A stretch of 40,902 bases of DNA from Gammaproteobacteria bacterium (GCA_002704225.1 PAFU01000033.1:1-40902); one strand, 5' to 3'. Counted from the first letter of the stretch, positions 16,566 to 25,205 are shown. Translations and numbers: made by a program. The notes: generated from the sequence alone by a model not told the origin.

Positions 16566-17663
16566 TTGAGCGATACCGATGAGTTGTTGGAAGCCACTAC
16601 TGCACTGATCCTACCACTGCTGCACGCGCTGGATGCTCTTGGTCAAGCCGGGCGTATGATGCACCCGCCGGAGTTGGCTGGGGTCTGCGCCGCGATTGCC
16701 CAATACCGAGAACCCTTGGAGGCCGGCCGCCAGACCTTCACCCAGGCCCAGTGGCCGGAGCATCTGGAAGCCTTTACGCTGCACGCGAACATGGCCACGA
16801 CGCTCGCTTTGCGAGCCTTTGACGGGTTTGCCGGAGCCATGGATCAACCGGAACCGCCAATGGCCGCATACCGGGCCATGGGCCTCGCCACCCAAGCCTA
16901 CGCAGCGGCCTATCCCCTAGCCGCCATGCTGCCGCCAGTGAATCGGTTTTATTTGGAGCCAGAGGTCCGTGAGAACGCTGAGCTGCAGCAAAAGCTGATG
17001 GAGTCTGACCCGGAAAAGCCGAATGTTGGTGTCATGCACGCGGATAACGCGACGGATCAACGCGGCGGTTTCTCAGTCTACGTGCCAGAATATTATCAAG
17101 GGGAACCGTTGCCGCTGGTGATGGCCCTGCATGGCGGCAGTGGGCACGGTCGGCAATTTTTATGGTCTTGGCTGCGTGCAGTTCGCTCCGATCCCTGTAT
17201 TTTGATCGCGCCTACGTCTGCAGAACGCACGTGGTCGCTGATGAATTCTGAAGCGGACAGTCAGCGATTGTATGATTTAGTGGCATACGCGCAGCAGCAC
17301 TGGAATGTGGATTCTCAGCGCATGCTGTTAACGGGGATGTCCGATGGCGGGACCTTCAGCTACGTGAGCGGGCTGCAAAGTAATTCGCCCTTTACCCATC
17401 TCGCACCGTGTTCAGCGTCCTTTCATCCGATGCTGCTCGAGGTGGTCGATCCAGTTCGCCTGCAAGGCCTGCCAATCTATCTGATGCACGGTGTTTTGGA
17501 CTGGATGTTTCCAGTCAGCGTGGCCCAAGAAGCCAATGCGGCGTTCAGTGGTGCAGGTGCCCAGGTCACCTATCGCGAGATCGAGAACTTGTCCCACACC
17601 TATCCCCAAGAGGAAAATTCAGCGATTCTCAGGTGGTTGGCAGATGGCGTTTCAAGCGCCTGA
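16566..17663 (+). CDS. Alpha/beta-hydrolase (esterase/PHB-depolymerase-like)
   Basis: A 365-residue protein with TTG 16566 as start; GAGAGAGAGA precedes it and no better codon is available before the conserved part. About 155 helical residues form an unfamiliar N-terminal domain. The hydrolase domain follows: [13 protein letters not shown] (oxyanion region), GMSDGG with nucleophile Ser259, Asp312 in GVLDWMFPV, and His344 in LSHTYPQEE. The order and spacing suit the phospholipase/carboxylesterase or dienelactone-type families. The substrate is unknown, and there is no signal peptide. The gene is divergent from the AAA+/VWA pair and 34 bp upstream of the GNAT gene. Confidence 0.85.
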   Translation: MSDTDELLEATTALILPLLHALDALGQAGRMMHPPELAGVCAAIAQYREPLEAGRQTFTQAQWPEHLEAFTLHANMATTLALRAFDGFAGAMDQPEPPMAAYRAMGLATQAYAAAYPLAAMLPPVNRFYLEPEVRENAELQQKLMESDPEKPNVGVMHADNATDQRGGFSVYVPEYYQGEPLPLVMALHGGSGHGRQFLWSWLRAVRSDPCILIAPTSAERTWSLMNSEADSQRLYDLVAYAQQHWNVDSQRMLLTGMSDGGTFSYVSGLQSNSPFTHLAPCSASFHPMLLEVVDPVRLQGLPIYLMHGVLDWMFPVSVAQEANAAFSGAGAQVTYREIENLSHTYPQEENSAILRWLADGVSSA

Positions 17664-17686
17664 GCTCGCCCTTCGAGTGCACGAGT

Positions 17687-17691
17687 AGGAG
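17687..17691 (+). promoter_or_regulatory. Shine-Dalgarno AGGAG that places an AUU start
   Basis: AGGAG is followed by AGAGTC and then ATT at 17698, a spacing of six bases. It decides the start of the GNAT gene, since no ATG, GTG or TTG occurs in frame until GTG 17872. Confidence 0.75.
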
Positions 17692-17697
17692 AGAGTC

Positions 17698-18174
17698 ATT
17701 CACATCGTCAGTTACAGTGCGCAGTACGCTGCGGATTTTGCGCGGCTGAATTATCAGTGGATTGAGCACTACTTTCGCATCGAGGATGAGGATCGTGCGG
17801 CCCTAGACCATCCGGAACGTTACGCCATTGCCCCCGGCGGTGAAATTTTCTTCGTTCTCATCGATGGCGAAGTGGTGGGTACGGTGGCCCTAGTGCCCAA
17901 GGCTTTTACGTCCGATGGTGTCCCAACCCGATTTGAGCTGGCAAAAATGGCCGTGGATCCGAGGCTGCATGGACAGGGGATTGGTAAACGGTTGCTGGCA
18001 CATGCGACGGCTTACGCTGTCGAGCGCGGGGCAAATCAGGTGGTGTTGTCGACCAATGATATTCTGGCGCCGGCTTTGAAGGTCTATCGTGACGCGGGCT
18101 TTGTCGAACAGCAGGCGGCTCAGGATGAGCGGTACGAGCGCAGCAATATGTTTATGGTGTTAGAACTCCCCTAG
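17698..18174 (+). CDS. GNAT family N-acetyltransferase, apparent AUU start
   Basis: The 158-residue reading frame from ATT 17698 gives a complete GNAT protein. An N-terminal segment (HIVSYSAQYAADFARLN, then YQWIEHYF) matches the usual start of this acetyltransferase subgroup. It is followed by APGGEIFFVLIDGEVVGTVAL, the acetyl-CoA loop RLHGQGIGKRLL and a C-terminal GFVEQQ strand. A start at GTG 17872 would delete the first 58 residues, including conserved strand beta-1 and helices. An in-frame stop lies at 17686-17688, so an upstream start is impossible. The enzyme acetylates an amine (substrate unknown). It lies 34 bp after the esterase gene and probably shares its transcript. Confidence 0.82.
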   Translation: MHIVSYSAQYAADFARLNYQWIEHYFRIEDEDRAALDHPERYAIAPGGEIFFVLIDGEVVGTVALVPKAFTSDGVPTRFELAKMAVDPRLHGQGIGKRLLAHATAYAVERGANQVVLSTNDILAPALKVYRDAGFVEQQAAQDERYERSNMFMVLELP

Positions 18175-18202
18175 TGAACCCGCCTCGCCTTTACGAGATA
18201 TG

Positions 18203-19582
18203 TCACGCATTCGAGGATTGACGCATTTCATAGCGCACGAGCAGCAGCCCGCCCAGGCAAGCCCACACGACAATGGTGAGCCATTCTTCAGGCCATTGCA
18301 GTGCGCTATTGCTCCACGGCATGAACGCGGCAAGCAAGCCAACAGACAAGGTCACGGCACCGTATCCAACCAAACGCGGGTGACTGACTTTGAAGGGTCG
18401 TGGCATGTCCGGTTCGGTGCGACGCAGTACGAGGAAGGAAATCGCCACGAAGAGAAATGCAACCGTAGTGGCAAAGCTACCGCTGTTGATGAGCCAGACC
18501 AAGATGGTTTTTCCAAACAAAGGCGCGATCATGCTGAGGAGACCGATGGCAGCGATGCCGATGTAGGGAGTTTTGTAGGTCGGGTGTAGGCGGCTAAAAA
18601 TTTTCGGTACGTGATTGGATTCGGCCAATGCGTAGAGCACGCGAGAACCGCCAACCACAAAGGCGTTCCAACTGGTCATGATGCCGCCAATGCCCCCCAG
18701 TACCAGCAGAGCGCCGGCCCAAGGTTGCTGCCAGAGCGCCTTGGCGGCGTCAGCGGTTGCCATGGTACTGGTCGCCTGTTGTTCTGCCGTCAGTCCCAAC
18801 CCCACGGCGAATGCAATCAGTACATACCACGCCACTGCGCAGGCCACTGAAATCACCAGCAGACGGCCGATTTTGTTTGGTGGCAGGTCAATTTCTTCGG
18901 CGGACTGGGGTATCACATCGAATCCTACTAACAACGCCGGCACCATGATCAGCACGGTAATGATGCCGGTTGCTGGAGTGGCCAGGAAAGGTTTGGCATT
19001 TTCAATGTCGCCGAAAACGACTGCCCCGGAAATCAACAACAAGCCTGATGCTACGATGATGCCGGTGACCACGGTTTGCAGCACCGCTGCGGTGCGGATG
19101 CCCAGTATGTTGATCCAAGTAACCAAGGCTGCCGCCCCGGCGCCGATGAGAACAAACCCCAGATCCACATCGCTGCCGAGGAAGGTCCAAAGCGTGCCCA
19201 AGCGGATGTTGGGAAAGAGATATTCTACCGCACTGGGTAGTGCCACCGCCTCAAATAGGCAGACGTTGACGTAGGCAAATAGCAGGGCCCATGTGCAGGC
19301 AAATGACCACCGGTCCCCCAACGCGCGTTTCGTGTAGATATGCTCGCCACCGGCCTTGGGCATGGCTGAGGCCAACTCGCTGTAGGTGAGGCCGATGAGG
19401 GCAATGGCGAAACCGCCGATCGAGAACGCGATCAATGTGCCTAAGCTGCCTGCATCGGTAAGCCATACGCCGGTCATTAAAACCCAGCTCCAACCGATCA
19501 TGGCACCAAAGGCTAGGGCGACAACTTCTCTGGATTTCAGCACTTTCGCGAATTTGGCAGGTTTTGTCTCTGATTCAGACAT
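18203..19582 (-). CDS. APC-superfamily amino-acid/polyamine permease
   Basis: A 459-residue transporter with about 12 membrane helices. ATG 19582 (MSESETKPAKFAKVLKSR) is chosen over the longer frame to 19753 because the first helix with FGAMIGWSWV follows at the normal distance; the extension has no hydrophobic or conserved part. The unwound GxG-type motif is GAMIGW; GGEHIYTKRALGDRWSF and LNLLGIRTA-like (INILGIRTAAV) blocks are typical of the APC family. It probably exchanges or imports an amino acid or amine with protons; substrate unknown. The gene is isolated and divergent from the small gene at 19721. Inverted 8-bp arms TTTCTCAA/TTGAGAAA (19599-19648) lie in its upstream region. Confidence 0.9.
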   Translation of the reverse strand: MSESETKPAKFAKVLKSREVVALAFGAMIGWSWVLMTGVWLTDAGSLGTLIAFSIGGFAIALIGLTYSELASAMPKAGGEHIYTKRALGDRWSFACTWALLFAYVNVCLFEAVALPSAVEYLFPNIRLGTLWTFLGSDVDLGFVLIGAGAAALVTWINILGIRTAAVLQTVVTGIIVASGLLLISGAVVFGDIENAKPFLATPATGIITVLIMVPALLVGFDVIPQSAEEIDLPPNKIGRLLVISVACAVAWYVLIAFAVGLGLTAEQQATSTMATADAAKALWQQPWAGALLVLGGIGGIMTSWNAFVVGGSRVLYALAESNHVPKIFSRLHPTYKTPYIGIAAIGLLSMIAPLFGKTILVWLINSGSFATTVAFLFVAISFLVLRRTEPDMPRPFKVSHPRLVGYGAVTLSVGLLAAFMPWSNSALQWPEEWLTIVVWACLGGLLLVRYEMRQSSNA

Positions 19583-19720
19583 GAGGCATCTCGCTGGGTT
19601 TCTCAAGGATCTGATACTACGGGTTGAAACGCCAAAGTTGTTGAGAAAATTCACGCGGACTCGCACCATCTCACTGCTATGATTCAGGGCATTATCATCA
19701 GTTGCCATGAGGAGCCGGCC

Positions 19721-19996
19721 TTGTCCCAGACTTTGACTTTCGATCACCGACACAAGACCTTCGAGTTTTTGCTCACGGACGACGGTGCCATAGAACTCTG
19801 GCTGGATGGCTGTTTGCGCAAGCGCCGCGATGCGTCAGAAAAACAACCCCAGTACGTTTGGACCAATGTGGAGTTGGAGTGGGAAGAGCACCACTACATT
19901 GAAGCGAGGTATTGGGCAGCCAGCGGCGAGCTTAAAATCACCGTGAATGGTGACCCGCTACTGGAAAAAAATTTGCACGAGAACCAGCAAGCCTGA
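19721..19996 (+). CDS. Conserved small protein of unknown function, 91 aa
   Basis: TTG 19721 is chosen because GAGGAG (19709-19714) is spaced six bases before it; an ATG at 19679 in the same frame has no such site. The protein is mostly beta-like: TLTFDHRHKTFEFLLTDDG, a central ELWLDGCLRKRRDA, and a C-terminal WTNVELEWEEHHYIEARYW. It is acidic, lacks a signal peptide, and I do not recognise a named family, though the WTNVELEWEEHHYIEAR core looks like one I have seen in related bacteria. It is followed by the PhyH gene 15 bp downstream, suggesting a shared transcript. Confidence 0.72.
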   Translation: MSQTLTFDHRHKTFEFLLTDDGAIELWLDGCLRKRRDASEKQPQYVWTNVELEWEEHHYIEARYWAASGELKITVNGDPLLEKNLHENQQA

Positions 19997-20011
19997 GGGC
20001 TAGAACCCGTT

Positions 20012-20812
20012 ATGCCGCCGATAGCACGCCAACCACCCAACGCGACCCTTGCCGAGCAAAAAGCGTACTTTGCCGAGCACGGCTTTGTGGTGTTGCGCGA
20101 TGTTGTCGACCAAGGCACCCGCGCCCAACTCTGTGAGCACATCATGGGGGACATGGAACCGCTGGTGGGGCCTGCGGAATTTGAGGCCGATGTTGGCTAT
20201 CCCGGTGCACCGGAAAGTCGCGATGCGCCCGGTGGCAAAACACCGAGGCGCTTGCTTCACGCTTATGCCCGTTCCGATGAGCTGAAGTTTTTAGCGACCC
20301 AGCCTCAGGTTCTACAGGTGTTACAGGATTTGATGGGCGACGCCGTATGCCTGTCTCAATGCCATCACAATTGCGTTATGACGAAACACCCGGGTTTTAG
20401 CAGCGCAACGCTCTGGCATCAGGATGTGCGTTACTGGTCTTTTGAGCGCCCGGAACTGATCTCGGTATGGTTCGCGCTGGGAGAAGAAACCCAGGCAAAC
20501 GGTGCGCTGCAGGTAATCCCTGGAACGCATCAATTGGACATTGATATCCAGCGATTGGACGCCGATTTGTTTTTACGGCCGGATTTGGAAGAGAATTGGC
20601 CATTGATAGAGCGTGCGGAGGTTGTAGAGCTCAATGCCGGCGATGTGTTGTTGTTTCACTGCCGTCTGTTTCATGCAGCCGGGCGCAACACGTCGGATGC
20701 GGTCAAACTGTCAGCGGTCTTTACCTACCACCAAAAGGACAATTGCCCGAAACAGGATACGCGCTCAGATCGCTTTCCCAGTATTGATGTGGTGGCCGCG
20801 CACCCTAGCTAA
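20012..20812 (+). CDS. Phytanoyl-CoA dioxygenase (PhyH) family protein
   Basis: A 266-residue Fe(II)/2-oxoglutarate-dependent oxygenase. The facial triad is visible: His136 and Asp138 in WHQDVRYW, and His221 in FHAAGRN, with Arg225 positioned to bind 2-oxoglutarate. ALQVIPGTH is another family block. Members hydroxylate branched fatty acyl-CoAs, ectoine or other small molecules; no feature here picks a substrate. ATG 20012 starts 15 bp after the previous gene. SmrA follows 18 bp downstream, so a three-gene transcript is likely. It contributes to the lipid/small-molecule oxidation theme of the window. Confidence 0.92.
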   Translation: MPPIARQPPNATLAEQKAYFAEHGFVVLRDVVDQGTRAQLCEHIMGDMEPLVGPAEFEADVGYPGAPESRDAPGGKTPRRLLHAYARSDELKFLATQPQVLQVLQDLMGDAVCLSQCHHNCVMTKHPGFSSATLWHQDVRYWSFERPELISVWFALGEETQANGALQVIPGTHQLDIDIQRLDADLFLRPDLEENWPLIERAEVVELNAGDVLLFHCRLFHAAGRNTSDAVKLSAVFTYHQKDNCPKQDTRSDRFPSIDVVAAHPS

Positions 20813-20830
20813 CAGCTAGGAGCGGGTCAG

Positions 20831-21520
20831 ATGACGAGAAGCAGGACATTTGCCATGCCTCATGATCGAGACAAAGATCAGGATGCCGATCCCGGTAGCG
20901 CACGGGGTGGGCCTCTCTCTGCCGATGCATTCGATGGTGACTTTACCGACTTCGCGTCGGCGATGAAGGATGTGGAACCGCTCAGCAAGGGCAAACAAAC
21001 CCTCAAACCCCCCAAGCCTAAAACCGCTGACGAGCAGCAAGCGTTGCGCAAGGCTGCGGAAGAATTTCAAACCGAGGAAGACGAGTCGAATTTTTTGACC
21101 CTAGGTGAGGTTAAGCCACGAGATCCATTGGAAGTATTGGAGTGGCGTCAGGATGGCATTCAGCTAGCGGTCTTCAACAAGCTTCGCAAAGGCGGTTATG
21201 AGATCGCTCGAGAGCTGGATCTTCACCAACGAACGGTGAAGGAAGCCCGTGGCGACATCTACCAGCTGATCACCAAAGCTCATGAGAATAATTGGCGCTG
21301 CGTACTGATCAGCCACGGCAAGGGTTTGCGCAGTGCCACACCCGCCAGACTGAAAAGCTATGTTGCCCACTGGTTAATGCAGCATCCGCTGGTACTCGCT
21401 TACTGTTCCGCTCAGCGCAACAGAGGCGGTGTCGGATCCGCCTACGTGTTGATCAAAAAATCTGCGCAAAGCAGGGAAGAAAACCGCGAGCGTTTCGGTC
21501 AAAAGAGCGATTTGCCCTAG
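20831..21520 (+). CDS. smrA: Smr-domain DNA endonuclease-like protein (SmrA type)
   Basis: A 229-residue protein with a charged, probably disordered N-terminus (to about 100) and a C-terminal Smr domain. The conserved LDLH (129-132) and HGKGLRS (162-168) motifs are both intact. Smr domains of this type act as nucleases on DNA or on ribosome-bound mRNA; the stand-alone SmrA branch is found in Gammaproteobacteria. The start at ATG 20831 has AGGAG nine bases off; ATG 20858 with AGGA is an alternative that would shorten the tail by nine residues. The gene converges on the lipoprotein gene (nine bases between stops). Confidence 0.88.
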   Translation: MTRSRTFAMPHDRDKDQDADPGSARGGPLSADAFDGDFTDFASAMKDVEPLSKGKQTLKPPKPKTADEQQALRKAAEEFQTEEDESNFLTLGEVKPRDPLEVLEWRQDGIQLAVFNKLRKGGYEIARELDLHQRTVKEARGDIYQLITKAHENNWRCVLISHGKGLRSATPARLKSYVAHWLMQHPLVLAYCSAQRNRGGVGSAYVLIKKSAQSREENRERFGQKSDLP

Positions 21521-21529
21521 CGCCTCGCC

Positions 21530-21853
21530 CTAGTCGCAGCGATAGGCCTTGAAGCTCGCCGTACCGCCTTTCACGCTGCCGGTTTGTACCAGATCCGTAG
21601 CGCCTAACTCAGCGGCGCGGTTGCGGGCCAAGACGATCAGCTCCTGCTTCACCTTGCCTGTGTTGCGATCCAGCAGCACCTTATCCTTGGTCTGACTCGA
21701 CACATCACCGACCAGTGTGCAGGCGCTCACCGCATCGAGTGAACTTTGGTTTACTCGGCTGCCTGCCTCGCTCAACGAAACGTAGGTGCAACCGCTAAGG
21801 CTCAGCCCGAGCAGTAGCGATACAGCGAAAGGCTTTCCGTTTTTGATCTTCAT
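21530..21853 (-). CDS. DUF4156-like lipoprotein
   Basis: A 107-residue secreted lipoprotein. The lipobox LSLSGC places the lipidated Cys at residue 22 after a short signal. The mature part has ELIVLARNRAAELGATDLVQ, the usual DUF4156 pattern (as in E. coli YjeI), a Cys in SACTLVGD, and a final YRC that could form a disulfide with it. The role is unknown, and it should reside in the periplasmic leaflet of one of the membranes. ACAD stop is 51 bp upstream. Confidence 0.83.
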   Translation of the reverse strand: MKIKNGKPFAVSLLLGLSLSGCTYVSLSEAGSRVNQSSLDAVSACTLVGDVSSQTKDKVLLDRNTGKVKQELIVLARNRAAELGATDLVQTGSVKGGTASFKAYRCD

Positions 21854-21904
21854 TGTGTTTCTCTCTTAATACCTATGGATAGTAACGTATTCAATGGTTA
21901 GGGG

Positions 21905-23011
21905 TCAGACGCGACCCTTACCTAGCTCTAGGATGCCGCGGCCAATGTTTAAGCGCAGTACGTCGCTGGCGCCTTCAGCCAAACGCCATGCCCGAACTTT
22001 TTTGTACAAAATGGCCAAGGGGTGATCGTCTACCAGGGCGCTGCCACCCACAAGTTGAATGGCAGTGTCCACCGCCTCACCAATGCATTCGGTAGCAAAC
22101 ACTTTACAGGCCATGCCTTCGTTAACGATGTTTTCGCCTTGATCAGCCAATCGGGCGGTACGGTAGAGCATGCTGCGTGCAGCAAAGGCTTTGATGCGCA
22201 GGTCGGCGTAGTGCCAACGCACCACGTCTTTATCGCCCCGCGGGGCGCCGCTCTTGTCAGGGCTCTGCAGGTGCGTTTGCAGTAAATCCATGACCCAGAT
22301 GAGATAGCCGCAGGCTTGGGCGGCGAATAACAAACGCACATCGCCAATCTGTCGCATGGCCTTGGGCAGTCCTTGGCCGAGCTCACCGATGACGTGAGCA
22401 ACGGGAACACTCACCTGCTCGAAACGAAATGCAGCGTGGTGGCTGCCGTCCAGTGAGTTGAAGCGTTTTTCCAAGATCACACCTTCGGTTTCGGTGTCGA
22501 TGACCACCATGGAGGGGCCATGTCCTTCGATGCGGACTAACGCGTTGATGAAGTCGGCGTCGGCACCTCCGGTGACATAGGATTTTTGACCGTTAATGAT
22601 CAATCGTTCGCCCTCGATAACACCGCGGGTAGGTTCTGCGTCATCCGGCTCTGTAAAGCCGAAACTGCCACGCTTTTCGCCCGCAAGCAGGGGGGCAAGA
22701 TGCGTCGATGCTAGGGGCTCACCGACCTGACCCAGCACCCCAGCGCTGGGGCCGAATACCGCATCCATTGCCGGCGGATTGGCGGCGGCCAATGTTTCTC
22801 GGGCGACGCATAGGGCCAACTGCTTACTGTCTTTTGCAATTTCACTGTCTGGCTGGGTCAGACCGAAAAGTCCGACCTGTTTGGATGCTGCCCTGACTTT
22901 GGCGGCGGCGTCGCCATAGTCGAGATCCCCCAAGGGCACCATATGCTCGCTGGCAAAGGTGGCACAGCGGTCTCGCAGCGCCAAGAGTTCTGGGTTGAGT
23001 TGTTCAGGCAT
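21905..23011 (-). CDS. Acyl-CoA dehydrogenase family protein
   Basis: A 368-residue FAD flavoenzyme. The blocks SFGFTEPDDAEPTRG, NGQKSYVTGGADADF and the C-terminal QLVGGSALVDDHPLAILYKKVRAWRLAEGASDVLR follow the ACAD fold order: N-terminal helical, beta barrel, C-terminal helical. The C-terminal motif has EGASDVLR, in which Glu sits where MCAD has its catalytic Glu of the EGT motif. It would introduce a 2,3 double bond into an acyl-CoA and pass electrons to ETF. The chain length is not readable. It is next to a small helix-turn-helix membrane protein (nine bases) and the cmoBA genes on the same strand. Confidence 0.88.
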   Translation of the reverse strand: MPEQLNPELLALRDRCATFASEHMVPLGDLDYGDAAAKVRAASKQVGLFGLTQPDSEIAKDSKQLALCVARETLAAANPPAMDAVFGPSAGVLGQVGEPLASTHLAPLLAGEKRGSFGFTEPDDAEPTRGVIEGERLIINGQKSYVTGGADADFINALVRIEGHGPSMVVIDTETEGVILEKRFNSLDGSHHAAFRFEQVSVPVAHVIGELGQGLPKAMRQIGDVRLLFAAQACGYLIWVMDLLQTHLQSPDKSGAPRGDKDVVRWHYADLRIKAFAARSMLYRTARLADQGENIVNEGMACKVFATECIGEAVDTAIQLVGGSALVDDHPLAILYKKVRAWRLAEGASDVLRLNIGRGILELGKGRV

Positions 23012-23020
23012 CTTCGCTCC

Positions 23021-23395
23021 TTAAACGTTTGGTGCGATGGTGAGGACGACGATAATCAGGGTGAGGAAAACCATGGCTCCGACGCTGTAAAACAGCAGCG
23101 ATTCGCGCTGTACATTTTTCTGTACGAGGGCTTCTACCTCTTCGTGGCTGCGCGCCGATGTGCTTGAAGTAATGCGATAACGAGTGACCTCACCTGCGCG
23201 GGTCGGCAGCCGAACGAATAGCTCTGGGGTGGCGTCTAAGCGCCTGGCAACTTCGGCAAAACTGATGCCCGTGTGCTTGGCGATTTGGGTCGGGTGTAGG
23301 GCAGGGCTACCCTGCTCGATAAAGCAGTAGTAAATGTCGAGCAGCAGGCGCGATTTGCCGCGAAATCGAAACTCCAAAGTAGGTATGCCGAACAT
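23021..23395 (-). CDS. Winged-helix-like protein with C-terminal membrane anchor, 124 aa
   Basis: I do not recognise the family. The N-terminal half reads like a winged helix: LLLDIYYCFIEQGSPALHP, TQIAKHTGISFAEVARRLDATPELFVRLP, then a wing (TRYRITSS). Residues about 100-120 form one transmembrane helix (LLFYSVGAMVFLTLIIVVLTI). A tail-anchored regulator or envelope sensor is possible, but this is only inference from shape. It sits between the acyl-CoA dehydrogenase and cmoB on the minus strand, with nine bases to the former and 60 to the latter. A GTA-rich spacer to cmoB shows no terminator. Confidence 0.75.
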   Translation of the reverse strand: MFGIPTLEFRFRGKSRLLLDIYYCFIEQGSPALHPTQIAKHTGISFAEVARRLDATPELFVRLPTRAGEVTRYRITSSTSARSHEEVEALVQKNVQRESLLFYSVGAMVFLTLIIVVLTIAPNV

Positions 23396-23455
23396 GGGTG
23401 TATCCGTCGATAAAGATGCCAGTATAGACCAACCGGGCCCTGTCTCTGTATGGCC

Positions 23456-24391
23456 TTAACGTGCGCCGATGAGCATGGCGCGCAGCGGCGCGGGAAGGCC
23501 TTCCACGGTTAACCCGGGGTTCCGGGGGTCCAATGATTTATCCAACGACTCAAAACGCATCCAAGACGTCGTGCGTTGCTCTTCGGTGGTGGTGGGACTC
23601 AGGTCGATCAGCTCAATGTTTTGATAACCCGCGTCAGTCATCCATTGGCGTAGGTCGGTTAAGTTTGGAATGACTCCAATGTTACGCATTCGGGCGTAGC
23701 GGTCTTGGGGATACAGACTGTCGGCGGCGTCTACAACCAAGGTTTCCATAACGCATTTGCCACCGTCCTCGGTCAACGCGTACATCTGCTTGATGTGCTC
23801 TTGGGGGTTCTTCCGGTGGTACAGAACACCCATGCTCAACACCCAATCAAAGCGATGGCTGGCCGGTATGTCTTCGACCCCAAGCGGCAGTACCCAATGG
23901 TTGGGGTGATCCAACAAGCGCTGTACTGCACGGTGCTGCATGCAGAAGACCAGAGTAGGGTCGATGCCGACCACTGCATCGGCACCGGCACCAAGCATGC
24001 GCCAACCGAAGTAGCCATTTCCGCAACCAATGTCGAGGATTCGCTGGCCTTCTAGGCCGCCCATGGCAGGCGCCAATCGATCCCACTTCCAGTCTGAATG
24101 CCACTCGGTATCGATGTGAACGGATCCCAGTTGGAAGGGGCCTTTGCGCCAGGGATGTAATGCTTGTAGGCATTGTTCTAATTGCTGGATCTGTTCCGCG
24201 CTGGCGTCGGCGAAATCGCAGCCGACGGCCGCCTGCGAGAGCTGCAGCGCTCCAGCTTCCAAGGCAGGCATAGCGTCTATGGCAGCCTGCCATCGCAGGT
24301 AATCCCCATGCTTTTCGGCGCTAAAACGTTGGCGGGCTTCTGCTTCGGGCCAATCAGTCAACCAAGACGGCCAATCGTTAGCTTGAGGCAT
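23456..24391 (-). CDS. cmoB: tRNA U34 carboxymethyltransferase CmoB
   Basis: A 311-residue protein close to the usual CmoB size. After an N-terminal helical segment, RKGPFQLGSVHIDTEWHSDWKWDR is a CmoB hallmark, and ILDIGCGNGYFGWRM is the cofactor loop of the methyltransferase fold; VLSMGVLYHRKNPQEHI and VMETLVVD follow. CmoB transfers the carboxymethyl group of carboxy-S-adenosylmethionine to 5-hydroxyuridine at tRNA position 34, giving cmo5U. It overlaps the 3' end of cmoA by 14 bases, the standard cmoAB arrangement. Confidence 0.96.
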   Translation of the reverse strand: MPQANDWPSWLTDWPEAEARQRFSAEKHGDYLRWQAAIDAMPALEAGALQLSQAAVGCDFADASAEQIQQLEQCLQALHPWRKGPFQLGSVHIDTEWHSDWKWDRLAPAMGGLEGQRILDIGCGNGYFGWRMLGAGADAVVGIDPTLVFCMQHRAVQRLLDHPNHWVLPLGVEDIPASHRFDWVLSMGVLYHRKNPQEHIKQMYALTEDGGKCVMETLVVDAADSLYPQDRYARMRNIGVIPNLTDLRQWMTDAGYQNIELIDLSPTTTEEQRTTSWMRFESLDKSLDPRNPGLTVEGLPAPLRAMLIGAR

Positions 24392-25112
24392 GCAGCACCC
24401 GAGTCGGCGAGGCGGCGAACGAAATCCAGTTCATGCAGTGAAACCACTGCACGATGTCGTTGAAACCAGCGGAATTGAGCCTCGCATGGTGTGTTTGCGG
24501 ACTTTCCACGCGCATGACGTTCTCTAAGGCTTGGCGTTTCTGACTCACCTCAAGGGTGCTGTAGCCGTTTGCACGTTTCCACGCCAGATGTGTGGAATCG
24601 TAGAAGGCTTGAACGTTTGGACGCTCGTCCTGAACCTTTTCCGACAAAATCAGCAGCCCTGCCGGATCCATTTCCTGAGCGATACGCTGCAAAAGATCTG
24701 CACGGCTTTCTGGCGGTAAAAACTGGACAACGAAATTCAGCATCACGACCTTGGCGCCGGTGACTTTCGTCGTGAGCAGATCATCACAGTGAAAGGCGAT
24801 ACGAGGATCATCAATGTTGCGTTTGGCTTGGTCGATCATGGCCGCAGAACGGTCTACACCAATTACCCGAACGTCGGGGCTAGGACATTGGGACAGCAAG
24901 GCAAGGGAACTGGCCCCCAAGGAACAACCCAAATCAAAGGCTGTACCCGTCGCGCCCAAGTGTCGGGCTGCCATGAGGCCACCCATGGGTATCACCAATT
25001 CGTAACCTGGCACCGAGCGACGAATCATGTCCGGGAAAACGCCAACCACGTCCTCGTTGAAGGCGAAGTCCACAATATGATCTTGAGGTTTGGCGAATAC
25101 TCGATCTTCCAT
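24378..25112 (-). CDS. cmoA: Carboxy-S-adenosylmethionine synthase CmoA
   Basis: A 244-residue enzyme. ATG 25112 has CAGGA six bases upstream and gives the normal N-terminus EDRVFAKPQDHIVDFAFNEDVV; the frame is open to 25154 but the extra residues are not family-like. The cofactor loop FDLGCSLGASSLAL and the following VIGVDRSAAMIDQAKR are visible. CmoA converts SAM and prephenate into carboxy-SAM, the donor for CmoB. It is the first gene of the cmoAB pair and is divergent from ppk1 with 93 bp between starts, where both promoters must lie. Confidence 0.95.
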   Translation of the reverse strand: MEDRVFAKPQDHIVDFAFNEDVVGVFPDMIRRSVPGYELVIPMGGLMAARHLGATGTAFDLGCSLGASSLALLSQCPSPDVRVIGVDRSAAMIDQAKRNIDDPRIAFHCDDLLTTKVTGAKVVMLNFVVQFLPPESRADLLQRIAQEMDPAGLLILSEKVQDERPNVQAFYDSTHLAWKRANGYSTLEVSQKRQALENVMRVESPQTHHARLNSAGFNDIVQWFHCMNWISFAASPTRVLHASS

Positions 25113-25205
25113 GCTGAATCCTGTCGTTTGCGTGGGCTTTGTAACACAAAACACATGACTTGCTGCTAACGTGGCAAGAGTAACAGTAATACATCGGGCA
25201 GCGGC

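Noticed and set aside
16394-16597. N-terminal extension of the AAA+ gene
   Set aside because: It would overlap the divergent esterase gene and is not family-like; ATG 16393 has a ribosome site.
18678-19274. 198-codon plus-strand frame opposite the permease
   Set aside because: Composition is typical of the reverse complement of membrane helices; no start signal.
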